A stretch of 64,000 nucleotides of DNA from Cepaea nemoralis (lineage: Eukaryota; Mollusca; Gastropoda; Stylommatophora; Helicidae). The stretch spans positions 793,001-857,000 of the forward strand of contig JACEFZ010001381.1 in NCBI GenBank assembly GCA_014155875.1. The letters run 5' to 3'. The number at the start of each line of letters is the position of its first letter. The stretch's first letter is position 1. Below are positions 47,412 to 59,541 of the stretch, piece after piece. Under the pieces are notes generated by a model. That model did not search any database, had not been told where the DNA came from, and saw nothing but the letters and a program-made list of their open reading frames with translations. Both the position numbers and the translations under genes were made by a program.

Positions 47412-47629
47412 CTGCGAAGGAGTCACACAAAGTCACACACTCAGTGTTCATGTAATAGGGCAGATAGCTACTGCTTCAGCAGGGGCAGCAGCGACATTAA
47501 CGGTTAAGTAACGGACTCATTTAACGATCATATTTTTCCACATTTTGCGATCCCCTGCGTTGACTCCCTTCCGTGCCATGACGCAAAACTGTCAAGAATT
47601 TTCTCTCGTTGTCTTCCTCTATCTCTCTT

Positions 47630-47900
47630 TCAACAAATCTTTTCAGTTATCACAAAATGTTCCAGTGTTTGTCTTCTCAAAATGTGGCCCAAAAAATGAC
47701 AACTGCCTGTTGCGATAAGTTGTCGTTGTAACTTAGCCTGCCTCAGAATGTTTGGATTGATCATTTTGGCGTCCCAGGAAATTTTCAGCATTCTTCTATA
47801 AAACCATGCCTCCAAAACTTCCATGGATATTTTTGCTTGTTTACTAATTGTCCAGTATTCGCAGCCATATGTTACAAAGGGTTCTATGTACTTGAGAAGA
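47630..47900 (-). pseudogene. LINE reverse transcriptase C-terminal relic
   Basis: Minus strand: YIEPFVTYGCEYWTISKQ, EAWFYRRMLKISWDAKM and FLGHILRRQTLEHFV are the standard LINE post-thumb motifs. The frame is open for about 90 codons here. It is in the intron between the exons at 50738 and 47411. Confidence 0.85.
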
Positions 47901-48045
47901 ATTTTTTCCATGAACTTTCCGGGTATTGATTTTCGGATGGCTCGACCTGGGAGTCTGCCGGCCTCTTTAAAGACAATCCCCGCCTCAAATAGTATTCGAA
48001 CACATGACCACCGAGCCAGATAACAAGTGTATGTAGCTGACACTG
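47900..48045 (-). repeat. tRNA-like SINE fragment
   Basis: On minus, GGCTCGGTGGTCATGTGTTC followed by GAATAC looks like a box-A/box-B compressed tRNA head, followed by TTTAAAGAGGCCGGCAGACT. Copy number elsewhere in the window was not established. Confidence 0.4.
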
Positions 48046-48086
48046 ACAAGATAAAATGTACCAAACAACATAGGCTGAGATACAGA

Positions 48087-49108
48087 GAAACAACAACACT
48101 GAAATCATTCACAGAAACAACAACACTGAGATTATTCACAGAAACAACAACACTGAGATCATTCACAGAAACATCAACACTGAGATCATTCACAGAAACA
48201 ACAACGCTGAGATCATTCACAGAAACAACAACACTGAGATTATTCACAGAAACAACACTGAGATTATTCACAGAAACAACAACGCTGAGATCATTCACAG
48301 AAACAACAACACTGAAATCATTCACAGAAACAACAACACTGAGATCATTCACAGAAACAACAACACTGAAATCATTCACAGAAACAACAACACTGAAATC
48401 ATTCACAGAAACAACAACACTGAGATCATTCACAGAAACAACAACACTGAAATCATTCACAGAAACAACAACACTGAGATCATTCACAAAAACATCAACA
48501 CTGAGATCATTCACAGAAACAACAACGCTGAGATCAGTCACAGAAACAACAACACTGAGATTATTCACAGAAACAACAACACTGAAATCATTCACAGAAA
48601 CAACAACACTGAGATCATTCACAGAAACAACACTGAGATTATTCACAGAAACAACACTGAGATTATTCACAGAAACAACAACACTGAGATCATTCACAGA
48701 AACAACAACACTGAAATCATTCACAGAAACAACAACACTGAAATCATTCACAAAAACATCAACACTGAGATCATTCACAAAAACATCAACACTGAAATCA
48801 TTCACAGAAACAACAACACTGAGATCATTCACAAAAACATCAACACTGAGATCAGTCACAGAAACAACAACACTGAGATCATTCACAGAAACAACAACAC
48901 TGAGATCATTCACAGAAACAACAACACTGAGATCATTCACAGAAACAACAACACTGAGATCATTCACAGAAACAACAACACTGAGATCATTCACAGAAAC
49001 AAAAACACTGAGATTATTCACAGAAACAACACTGAGATTATTCACAGAAACAACAACACTGAGATCATTCACAGAAACAACAACACTGAGATCATTCACA
49101 GAAACAAT
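48087..49108. repeat. 27-bp minisatellite, about 38 copies
   Basis: Unit CACTGAGATCATTCACAGAA plus ACAACAA, with 24-bp variants missing one ACA. Open on both strands (TETTTLRSF on plus; VVVSVNDLS on minus). It lies within the intron between exons 50738-50807 and 47328-47411. Confidence 0.97.
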
Positions 49109-49519
49109 GCATCTACACATACTAATATGCACTTATGTCAGCATCTGCACTCTGCTGTACCAACACAATACATACTAATGTGCAACTATGGTGGGTATTG
49201 CCTGCGTTGAAACCATGCAAGGCCTATTTAGTCGACAATATCACATACAACCCATAAACATTACACTGTCTGCATTGCCTACACGCGGTGCAGATAGTTC
49301 CGTGGGGAGTGGAGGAAGGCAGGGGGTGTGTTATTGTGTGGGTGGGATACCAACTGTCCTTCCTCTCCTGTCTTTCATCTACCTATGGAGCATATGTCCG
49401 CAATCAACTCACTCCCTGTTTTAGACGTTGATGGTTGGTTCGATTTTGCAGGTAACGTTTTCTACAGGCTGGCGTAGACTCACGCCAACACTCCATAGTC
49501 GCCTTTTACGACATATACG

Positions 49520-50624
49520 GCAAGTTACAGTGTTAGTGCTGGTTACTTCAGTTATAAGACAATATGTTGCCTGTGCATAAGTTACAGTGTTAGTGCTGGT
49601 TACTTCACTTATTAAAAACAATATGTTGCCTATGCACAAGTATGTCCACTATTCGTTGATTCAGTTATGAAACAATATGTTGTCTGTACACAAGAATGTC
49701 CACTATTCGTTGATTCAGTTATGAAACAATATGTTGCCTGTACACAGGAATGTCCACTATTCGTTGATTCAGTTATGAAACAATATGTTGCCTATACACA
49801 AGTATGTCCTCTATTTGTTCATTCATTTATGAAACAATATGTTGCCTATACACAAGTATGTCCACTATTTGTTAATTCAGTTATGAAACAATATATTGCC
49901 TAGCATAAGTATGTCCACTATTTGTTCATTCAGTTATGAAACAATATGTTGCCTGTGCACAAGTATGTCCACTATTTGTTGATAAATTTATGAAACAATA
50001 TGTTGCCTATACACAAATATGTCCACTATTTGTTCATTCATTTATGAAACAATATGTTGCCTATACACAAGTATGTCCACTATTTGTTCATTCATTTATG
50101 AAACAATATGTTGCCTATACACAAGTATGTCCACTATTTGTTCATTCATTTATGAAACAATATGTTGCCTATACACAAGTATGTCCACTATTTGTTCATT
50201 CATTTATGAAACAATATGTTGCCTATACACAAATATGTCCACTATTTGTTCATTCATTTATGAAACAATATGTTGCCTATACACAAGTATGTCCACTATT
50301 TGTTGATACATTTATGAAACAATATGTTGCCTGTACACAAGAATGTTCACTATTTGTTCATTCAGTTATGAAACAATATGTTGCCTGTGCACAAGTATGT
50401 CCACTATTTGTTCATTCAGTTATGAAACAATATGTTGCCTATACACAAGTATGTCCACTATTTGTTGATACATTTATGAAACAATATGTTGCCTGTACAC
50501 AAGAATGTTCACTATTTGTTGATTCTGTTATGAAACAATATGTTGCCTGTGCACAAGTATGTCCACTATTTGTTCATTCAGTTATGAAACAATATGTTGC
50601 CTATACACAAGTATGTCCACATAT
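49520..50624. repeat. 54-bp minisatellite, about 18-20 copies
   Basis: Unit TATGAAACAATATGTTGCCT, ATACACAAGTATGTCCACTA, TTTGTTCATTCATT, with less regular copies at 49520-49640. The plus frame stays open (18-residue period). It ends 113 bp from the exon at 50738. Confidence 0.97.
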
Positions 50625-50737
50625 GTGGTGAGGGAGGGTAGGCGGGTGGGTTGGTGCAATAGGTCATGCGTTCATGTGTGTACATACATTTGAAACTCCA
50701 CATTCAAACTAAACAAGATAGTTTAAGGCATACATAC

Positions 50738-50807
50738 CCAAGAACAGAATTCTAGGAATATATGATCCGTCAGGGCTCAGTTCAGAACTCTGAGGTATTT
50801 CATCGTC
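50738..50807 (-). CDS. TXNDC12: TXNDC12-like exon: SPDGSYIPRILFL core
   Basis: 70 nt on minus between TTGTAG and GTATGT (phase 0 in, phase 1 out). It encodes DDEIPQSSELSPDGSYIPRI and LFL. SPDG.YIPRILFLD is the most diagnostic block of TXNDC12/AGR proteins and contains the cis-proline (YIPR) that packs against the redox site. The split G joins the next exon's AT to restore the following aspartate. Confidence 0.95.
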
Positions 50808-50859
50808 CTACAACAGGAGTGATAATAAACACATTATATTGATCACACCACGTATAATG

Positions 50860-51440
50860 TAGACATCCATAATCTACTAGACATTATATATAACGTCATG
50901 AGAGGCTAAGGGAAATAATCCTTTAAAAATACTGCAATTCTGAAATTGAAAATATAATTGATTGTATTATCCAGGGATAACTGTGCACACACATACACCA
51001 ACAAGTTATATAATTAAGAACTCTTTGGGATACATTGTGTGCTACCATGAGATCCAAACAGAACCAATAAATGACGAATACCACGAAAACAAAACATGTA
51101 CAGGCAACAGCTCTTAGTAAAGAGCGGCGGCGGAAGTTACCATGGCATGTTTAAGGAATGTACGTAGGGAGCTCACAGCAAACAAGATTAGGTAGTTGCC
51201 ATTATTGTGGCTAAGATCAAAGTGTAGTATCTGCACTTGATCTTTTCAGGGCCACATACAGACGCGGTCATCCGAATGACACACGAACTTGGGGACCTGA
51301 TGGCACGGCTCTGGCCCCTGGGGGAACCGGACATGCCGGTTATTATGGTGATCAAATTGTATCGCCATTAACTCATGTTGCACCATGAGGCTCGCTATTT
51401 GTTTATTGGTTACATGATATACTTTACTGAACTCCATCTA
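50860..51440. other. Intronic sequence, nothing recognised
   Basis: Ordinary AT-rich intron of the TXNDC12-like gene. No repeat family or exon was seen. Confidence 0.45.
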
Positions 51441-51450
51441 TACTCTATAC

Positions 51451-51821
51451 CAATGGTTCTCAACCATTGGGGAATTCCCCCCCCCCTCCCCCGGGGATTT
51501 TTATGGTTTCCAAGGGGAGGGGGGATTAAGATTATTTCAAGATCATGAATGATACAAGAACCGATTACTTGATATAATTTACGGTTCTGTACTTCTCGCC
51601 CTTCTGATATTCGTTTTATATCGTAAGTAGACCCACAAGTCACGTTTTATATAGACGTCTAGACTTGTTCTAGTATGTTTTATTAAATTTAGCTTCCAAT
51701 TTTACGTATACTGTGTAGGGGAGGGCAGGGGGTTTTATAGGGAGGAAATACGAAAAGGGGGAATGACATTCTGAACATATGGTGAAGGGGTGCATGAGCC
51801 AAAAAAGGTTGAGAACCACTA
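51451..51821. mobile_element. hAT-type MITE, copy 1
   Basis: Termini CAATGGTTCTCAACC and GGTTGAGAACCACT are inverted. The interior is collinear with 55646-56035 (for example TTATTTCAAGATC, ATAGGGAGGAAATACGAAA). No matching 8-bp duplication is evident, so one flank was probably altered. Confidence 0.85.
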
Positions 51822-52015
51822 TTCTTCTTCTTTCGGCCACCGGGTCACATTCCTCAGCACACCCCAAGCCCTCCCATCCTTTGCTACCTCTTGCTACTCC
51901 GTCAATGTCCTCCCCGTGTTATGCACTTCTGTCTCCAATTCTCATCCCCACATTTTTCTAGGTCTTCCTCTGTTTGGTTTCCCTGTGTATTCCAGATAAA
52001 GGACTTTCTAGTAAT
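51822..52015 (-). pseudogene. LINE C-terminal relic
   Basis: Minus strand. SFIWNTQGNQTEEDLEKCG and a distal GLGCAEECDPVAERRR match the tail of LINE RT proteins. Two related minus-strand tails follow at 52840-53045 and 53340-53740. Confidence 0.55.
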
Positions 52016-52021
52016 ATTATT

Positions 52022-52118
52022 ATGGCAAACTACTTAACGTAAACTTTCCGAGACATCAACAACAGCAGTAAAATGCTGGTGTTGACAGCGATGTCCTGGC
52101 AAAGAATATGCAAAAGAA
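52022..52118 (+). mobile_element. SINE family A, 3' half
   Basis: GGCAAACTACTTAACGTAAA, TGGTGTTGACAGCGATGTCC, and an A-rich end. Confidence 0.75.
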
Positions 52119-52612
52119 GTAATATTATCACCACTTTTTTCCATGTGTGTCCTATCTATCGCTAACGTTTTTCCCTCACTTTACGAAAACACTGGCAGTT
52201 GTTTAATTAATTCTCTTAATGTGCTCCACATGGTTGATTTTGTCATTCTTCATGCAATGTACTTGACTTCTTCTGTACCAGCCACATGTTTGATTCCCTA
52301 CTTCGGTATGCCTTACGTAATACACTTTAACTTGTTCTGTAACAACCCAGATCTTCTGTTTACCCACTGTATCTAAATTGCTTCTGTAATTCATTCTATA
52401 CCAGTGTTATTATCTTAACTTCTTTAGATGCAGACATTTACTACTTTAATGCAACGGCAAATTGGGGTAAAAGGGGTTAAACTTGGGATAGACGTTAAAC
52501 TTGGGATATGGGTTAAAGTAAAAACTGAATAGACAATAACGATTTAAAGAGCCACAGATTCAATGAGAGAAGACAATATTATCTGGTTAAAAACGTCTAC
52601 ATTAGCACTTAC

Positions 52613-52686
52613 TTCAACGCTGATCATGATGAAATCATTTGACAGCAGTTCTATCTCCCGATTGTTGGCGAACCTTGGTCTCAGAG
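52613..52686 (-). CDS. TXNDC12: TXNDC12-like exon: helix after the redox motif
   Basis: 74 nt on minus between TTGCAG and GTAAGT (phase 1 in, phase 0 out). It encodes ALRPRFANNREIELLSNDFI and MISVE. The family shows ALKPKFAES.EI.ELS..FVMV in the same place, directly after the CxxC motif. Confidence 0.94.
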
Positions 52687-52839
52687 CTGCAACAATGTGA
52701 ACATTCTGTAAGCTTGATCTCAGAAGTTATGCAATCTTCCTAAACTAGCCAAGTAGAAATGTAACTACACTACTTCAACGACACGCTAGCATGAATCAAC
52801 AATGACTGAAGCTGTGGCATCAATCATAATAATGATTCT

Positions 52840-53045
52840 TCATCTGCTTCTGTCCTGGATACCCCATTACAGTAGAGGCCCTCGACCAAGAAATCTCCCC
52901 TGGCTCCCTGTATGTGCTCACCTAATTATTCATCTTTGTTTCTAATTCTCACCTCCTCCTTCTTTGCCTCTAGTCCTTTAGGTCTCCCTGTAATTAGTTG
53001 GTTCTGCGCGTTATAGACAAAGGACTTTCTAGATACGTTATCAGG
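52840..53045 (-). pseudogene. LINE C-terminal relic, second copy
   Basis: Minus strand: SRKSFVYNAQNQLITGRPKG is followed by a decayed region. Same family as 51822-52015. Confidence 0.5.
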
Positions 53046-53128
53046 TTTTATGGGAGGTAGCTGAGAGATTTGAGGCGCTCCGTCTTTCTTTTCAGCCTAT
53101 CTAGTTTTATTATTGTCAGGTTTTATAA

Positions 53129-53345
53129 CGGTCGGTGTAGCTAAAAGATGTAAGGCGCTTCAGATTTCTCGTCTGATTGCGGCGTAGTGGGTTCAATCCA
53201 CACACTGGACAGTCAATTGGATTTAAATGTCGACTGCTCGACGTGGGCACATAAATTACAAGTACATCTGAAGTATTGGTAGGCTTCGTCTGATGGCGAG
53301 AGACATACTGGGAATAGTGAAAGCTAAAGCTAACTCTCATGCAAA
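53129..53345 (+). mobile_element. SINE family B, copy with tRNA-like head
   Basis: GTCGGTGTAGCTAAAAGATG, AAGGCGCTTC, GTGGGTTCAATCC (box B), then body CACATAAATTACAAGTACAT. A second incomplete head-like segment precedes it near 53050. Confidence 0.75.
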
Positions 53346-53740
53346 TTCTTTTGGTGATTCTTTCCTTTTTTTTCTGTCTTTGTCTCCATTGGGACTGAAC
53401 CAAACCATGTCAAATCCTCACATCTGTTGCTATCCCCTGCAGCTCCCTCCATGTACTCCCAACGGGTTATAGTTCAAGTGTACGAACACAGATATGGGTT
53501 TCTCAAAGAAGAGAGAAATGTCACAATGTAACAACTAAGTAAATGGAAATCCATCTCTGTCTAGAATTCTTTTCTCCGTGTGTTTTTAGGTCTCTCGCTA
53601 TTTCGTTTACTTTGTGGGTTCCAGACAAGAGAGTGTCTAGGTATATTGTCCTTATGTTTCTCTGTGTGTGTTCTACCAAGCGCCAGCATCTTTTCATCAC
53701 ATCTTGGATCACTGGAATTTGTTTAATTCTCTCCATGAGA
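53346..53740 (-). pseudogene. LINE C-terminal relic, third copy, with an 80-bp foreign segment
   Basis: Minus strand reads YLDTLLSGTHKVNEIARDLK and, after an interruption, a second part STWRELQGIATDV. The interruption (53464-53548) is in plus orientation and nearly identical to 55230-55313, a stretch of LINE RT. Confidence 0.5.
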
Positions 53741-53996
53741 TCTACATCGGTGATTCTGGCACATCATTGTATTCCTACTAATAATAATAAAAATAATGGT
53801 TCCGATTCACTTTCCTGCTAAGGTCTATGGTGTGATAGCGCCTTCACATGTTCTAGGCCGAGAGCAAGGAGGAGTAGGTGGTCAATCTTTTCCCTCATTT
53901 GTGGAAAGCGCCTGGACGAGGTTAGCGCGCTCCCTACTTTCAGACAGAGCACTGTAAATAATTATTGCTGTTCTCAGAGAACTATTCATGATTTAC

Positions 53997-54049
53997 CTTT
54001 ACATGCTCGACACCACGGCTTGTGAAACACGATCATTGCCGGTCTTTTC
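53997..54049 (-). CDS. TXNDC12: TXNDC12-like exon: redox-active motif WCRAC
   Basis: 53 nt on minus between CTTTCAG and GTAAAT (phase 2 in, phase 1 out). It encodes KRPAMIVFHKPWCRACK. The two-cysteine site C-R-A-C replaces the C-G-A-C of human TXNDC12; WC.AC with preceding HK.W is diagnostic. These ER enzymes oxidise, reduce or isomerise disulphides. The arginine between the cysteines may change redox potential. Confidence 0.95.
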
Positions 54050-54589
54050 CTGAAAGTAAAAACGCATGTTTACGTTTATTCATATTAGATAAGTGTTAAG
54101 GTCCTCTCATTTCGAGAGTTCTACTGACATCATCCTTTAATTTATACATTCAGACTTCGCCCAGGGCAGTGGGTTAGAGTCTGTTGATAAGTAAAAACTT
54201 AAAACCTGTTGCGACACGCACCACACACATATACACTGACAAGTGTCATAAGCATCCACAAAAATATGGAACAACATGTTATAACATCTGAAACATACAC
54301 GTGCATCTGAAAGTATACTAATGCTAATGCAATATAATACTAGCTAACAACAAGTATGCATGCTAAGTACTAAATTTTGAGTGAACTGATGTAGAAAGGC
54401 GTAGATTTTCAACACAACAAATGAGGTTGGGGGGGGGGGGGGTGAGGCGTATAGCAGCTATAATCATCCACATAAAACGTGTGTGTGTGTATGTGTGTGT
54501 TTATACGGGACTGCAACATAGTTAATAATGTAATATAATCGAGATAAGAACACAGACCTGATCCAAGAATCTGGTGATCTGGTGAGATG

Positions 54590-55630
54590 GCGAACCAAGA
54601 TTGCCCGCGCTTATCTGTATGGCACAAGATGATGAATATTGTGACGACCTAATCTTTGCCATTGATTACACAAATGCTTTCGACAGAATAAGACATGATA
54701 AAGATACTTGCAGATTTACAAACAGACCTCAGACTTGTTAAAAACATATTCTTTTGTTGCGTATCCCTTACGGGACGTTGCAGTCAGCAAGTGTTACGTT
54801 CAGTAGTTTGCCATTGCTTTCTGAACGACCGGCTCCCATACCAGCACGTTATAACACAACGCGACACGGTCTGCTGCACAAATCGATCGCAGCTGGGCTT
54901 CGAACGCCTGGTACCCAGCTCACGAACCGCGTTCGCAAGCCTTTGGCCACGGAAAACATTACTGGAAACAAAAACCTGCCATAAAAGTTGATAATGAAAT
55001 ATGGCAATGCCAGCCTGTCAAGAGAGGTGTGCGACAGCGATGAGAAACGTCGCCTGACCTGTTTTCGTATATAGTGAAAATATTATAAATTTAGAAGATA
55101 TAACAGAAATCACCATTGGATCACATGACATCAATAGTGTAAGATATACATACAATACAGTATTGATTACAGATAACAGATTCTGCAGCATTTAGTAGAT
55201 GCGGTTATTACACACAATAAGAAGTTAGGGTTATAGTTCAATTGTACGAACATAGAAATGGGTTTCTCAAAGAAGAGAGAAATGTCACAATGTAAACAAT
55301 TAAGTAAATGGAAAACATTCTTAAAACAAGTGAATCTACAACTATCTCGGTACAGTCATAACATATGATTGAAGATACCTTTGAATCGATGTTACAGATA
55401 ACCTTTTGCAAAATGGAAAACATACTGCCCAATATAAAGCCGTCCAATTGCAATGATAAAAACAGTATTGCAGTGCTATAAAGAATCTATACTGCTACAT
55501 GCATGTGAAATATGGACAATTTAGCAGACAACCTAATGACTCGAAATGTAGTTTCTGTGGAAAATGCAAAGAGTACCACGCACGGACAGAAAAAAGAATG
55601 AGACAGTTCTCCAAGAAACAAATGTAAACC
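54590..55630 (+). pseudogene. LINE reverse transcriptase relic, interrupted by a SINE
   Basis: CDDLIFAIDYTNAFDRIRHD is RT motif A. After the SINE (54757-54955) come KRGVRQR (motif B region), ITIGSHDINSVRY (approach to motif C) and further decayed sequence. The RT continues past the hAT MITE (55646-56035) into a C-terminal segment at 56044 onward. Confidence 0.8.
54757..54955 (-). mobile_element. SINE family A copy inside a LINE relic
   Basis: On plus: CCCTTACGGGACGTTGCAGT, TTACGTTCAGTAGTTTGCCA and GCAGCTGGGCTTCGAACGCC. The body lacks a segment of about 40 bp. Confidence 0.87.
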
Positions 55631-55645
55631 ATATACCGTTTAGAG

Positions 55646-56035
55646 CAGTGGTTCTCAACCGGTGGGGAATTTCCCCTAGAGAGAATTGTAGGGTTTCCGG
55701 TGGGGGTGGGGGGGGGGGGGGGGGGGATTAATATTATTTCAAGATCGTGTTAATACAAGAACTAATTACTTGATATTGTTTTTCCCTCCACACTTTACGG
55801 TTCTTTACTTCTCGCCCTTCTAACATTCGTTTTATAACGTAAGTAGACCTGCATATCAGTTTTATGTAGACGTCTAGACTTGTTCCAGTATGTGTTATTA
55901 AAGTTAGCTTCCATTTTTACATATACTGTGTAGGGGCGGGGGATTTATAGGGAGGAAATACGAAAGGGGAGAGGAAATGACATTCTGAATATATGGTGAA
56001 AGGGTGTATGGGCCAAAAAAGGTTGAGAACCACTG
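55646..56035. mobile_element. hAT-type MITE, copy 2, with 8-bp target duplication
   Basis: Termini CAGTGGTTCTCAACC and GGTTGAGAACCACTG. The direct repeat GTTTAGAG is at 55638-55645 and 56036-56043. A G run lies at about 55709-55726. It interrupts the LINE relic. Confidence 0.95.
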
Positions 56036-56043
56036 GTTTAGAG

Positions 56044-57020
56044 AAATTGGACGGAGACAGTCACGATTTGTGTGTGCTGGCTTTATGGGAAGATATAAAC
56101 AATAACACTTAGTGATGCTGACAATATTGATGGGACAAGAGCAAGGCGAAGGCAGAGAGATGTGTGTGTTGACTTTATGGGAAGAAATAAACTAACACTT
56201 AGTGATGCTGACAATATTGATGGGACAAGAGCAAGGCGAAGGCAGAGAGATGTGTGTGTTGACTTTATGGGAAGAAATAAACTATAACACTTAGTGATGC
56301 TGACAATATTGATGGGACAAGAGCAAGGCGAAGGCAGAGAGATGTGTGTGTTGACTTTATGGGAAGAAATAAACTATAACACTTAGTGATGCTGACAATA
56401 TTGATGGGACAAGAGCAAGGCGAAGGCAGAGAGATGTGTGTGTTGACTTTATGGGAAGCAATAAACTATAACACTTAGTGATGCTGACAATATTGATGGG
56501 ACAAGAGCAAGGCGAAGGCAGAGAGATGTGTGTGTTGACTTTATGGGAAGAAATAAACTATAACACTTAGTGATGCTGACAATATTGATGGGACAAGAGC
56601 AAGGCGAAGGCAGAGAGATGTGTGTGTTGACTTTATGGGAAGAAATAAACTACAACACTTAGTGATGCTGACAATATTGATGGGACAAGAGCAAGGCGAA
56701 GGCAGAGAGATATGTGTGTTGACTTTATGGGAAGAAATAAACTATAACACTTAGTGATGCTGACAATATTGATGGGACAAGAGCAAGGCGAAGGCAGAGA
56801 GATGTGTGTGTTGACTTTATGGGAAGAAAAACTATAACACTTAGTGATGCTGACAATATTGATGGGACAAGAGCAAGGCGAAGGCAGAGAGATGTGTGTG
56901 CTGACTTTATGGGAAGAAATAAACTATAACACTTAGTGATGCTGACAATATTGATGGGACAAGAGCAAGGCGAAGGCAGAGGGATACATCTCTGGACGGC
57001 TTGGCCACAAGACATCATCG
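56044..57020 (+). repeat. 92-bp tandem amplification inside a LINE C-terminal relic, about ten copies
   Basis: The LINE tail (REIGRRQSRFV at the start; IDGTRARRRQRDTSLDGLA at the end) contains a 92-bp segment (for example TTGATGGGACAAGAGCAAGG, TGTGTTGACTTTATGGGAAG) repeated from about 56068 to 56985. Period 92 at most positions, 90 at two. The join uses the similar motifs TGTGTGTGCTGGCTTTATGG and TGTGTGTGTTGACTTTATGG. Confidence 0.9.
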
Positions 57021-57039
57021 GGACATCAGAACAGAGATC

Positions 57040-59520
57040 TCTCATACAATAATCACACCAGTTATACGTCATACAATAATCACACCAGATATGCGTCATA
57101 CAATAATCACACCAGATATATGTCATATAATAATCACACCAGATATACGTCATACAATAATCACACCAGATATGCGTCATACAATAATCACACCAGATAT
57201 ATGTCATACAATAATCACACCAGATATATGTCATACAATAATCACACCAGATATATGTCATACAATAATCACACCAGATATATGTCATACAATAATCACA
57301 CCAGATATATGTCATACAATAATCACACCAGATATATGTCATACAATAATCACACCAGATATATGTCATACAATAATCACACCAGATATACGTCATACAA
57401 TAATCACACCAGATATACGTCATACAATAATCACACCAGATATATGTCATACAATAATCATACCAGAAATATGTCATACAATAATCACACCAGATATACG
57501 TCATACAATAATCATACTAGACATCTGTCATACAATAATCACACCAGATATACGTCATACAATAATCAGACTAGACATCTGTCATACAATAATCACACCA
57601 GATATACGTCAAACAATATTCACACCAGATATATGTCATACAATAATCACACCATATATATGTCATAAAGTAATTAGACTAGACATCTGTCATACAATAA
57701 TCAGAACAGATAAATGTCATACAATAATCACACCACATATACGTCATACAATGATCACACCAGATATACGTCATACAATAATCACACCAGATATATGTCA
57801 TACAATAATCACACCAGATATACGTCATACAATAATCACACCAGATATACGTCATACAGTAATCAGACTAGACATCTGTCATACAATAATCAGAACAGAT
57901 AAATGTCATACAATAATCATACTAGACATCTGTCATACAATAATCACACCAGATATACGTCATACAGTAATCAGACTAGACATCTGGCATACAATAATCA
58001 CACCAGATATATGTCATACAATAATCACACCAGATAATGTCATACAATAATCACACCAGATATATGTCATACAATAATCACACTAGATATATGTCATACA
58101 ATAATCACACCAGATATATGTCATACAATAATCACACCAGATATACGTCATACAATAATCACACCAGATATATGTCATACAATAATCACACCAGATATAT
58201 GTCATACAATAATCACACCAGATATGCGTCATACAATAATCACACCAGATATATGTCATACAATAATCACACCAGATATATGTTATACAATAATAACACC
58301 AGATATATGTCATACAATAATCTCACCAGATATATGTCACACAATAATCACACCAGATATACGTCATACAATAATCACACCAGATATATGTCACACGATA
58401 ATCACACCAGATATACGTCATACAATAATCACACCAGATATATGTCATACAATAATCAGACTAGACATCTGTCATACAATAATCAGACTAGACATCTGTC
58501 ATACAATAATCTTACCAGATATACGTCACACAATAATCACACCAGAGATACGTCACACAATAATCACACCAGATATACGTCATACAATAATCACACCAGA
58601 TATATGTCATACAATAATCACACCAGAGATACGTCATACAATAATCACACCAGATATACGTCATACAGTAATCACACCAGATATACGTCATACAATAATC
58701 ACACCAGATATATGTCATACAATAATCACACCATATATACGTCATACAATAATCACACCAGATATACGTCATATTGTAATCAGACTAGACATCTGTCATA
58801 CAATAATCACACCAGATATATGTCATACAATAATCAGACTAGACATACGTCATACAAAAATCACACCAGATATATGTCATACAATAATCACACCAGATAT
58901 ATGTCATACAGTAATCAGACTAGACATCTGTCATACACTAATCACACCAGATATATGTCATACAATAATCAGACTAGACATCTGTCATACAATAATCACA
59001 CCAGATATATGTCATACAATAATCAGACTAGACATCTGTCATACAATAATCACACCAGATATATGTCATACAATAATCAGACTATACATATGTCATACAA
59101 AAATCACACCAGATATATGTCATGCAATAATCACACCAGATATACGCCATACAGTAATCAGACTAGACATCTGTCATACAATAATCAGATTAGACATATG
59201 TCATACAAAAATCACACCAGATATATGTCATACAATAATCACACCAGATATACGCCATACAGTAATCAGACTAGACATCTGTCATACAATAATCACACAA
59301 GATATATGTCATACAATAATCAGACTAGACATCTGTCATACAATAATCACACCAGATATATGTCATACAATAATCAGACTAGACATATGTCATACAAAAA
59401 TCACACCAGATATATGTCATACAATAATCAGAACAGACATCTCTCATACAATAATCAGAACACACATTTTTCGTACAATAATCAAGCCAGACATCTGCCA
59501 TACAATAAGACAGACATATA
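57040..59520. repeat. 27-bp minisatellite, about 90 copies
   Basis: Unit CATACAATAATCACACCAGA plus TATATGT, with CAGACTAGACATCTGT variants forming a higher-order pattern towards the high-coordinate end. Open in both plus frames (SYNNHTRYM; HTIITPDIC) and on minus (MTYIWCDYC). Its high-coordinate end reaches the donor of the exon at 59542-59602. Confidence 0.97.
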
Positions 59521-59541
59521 TCTAAAACAATCAGAACTTAC

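Noticed and set aside
47630..49132. 500-codon minus-strand frame
   Set aside because: Most of it is the 48-49 kb array; only the last quarter is a LINE RT relic. The fusion is accidental.
45232..50624. Regular repeats with 24-54 bp periods as a CRISPR array
   Set aside because: There are no unique spacers between repeats, no cas genes, and the setting is eukaryotic.
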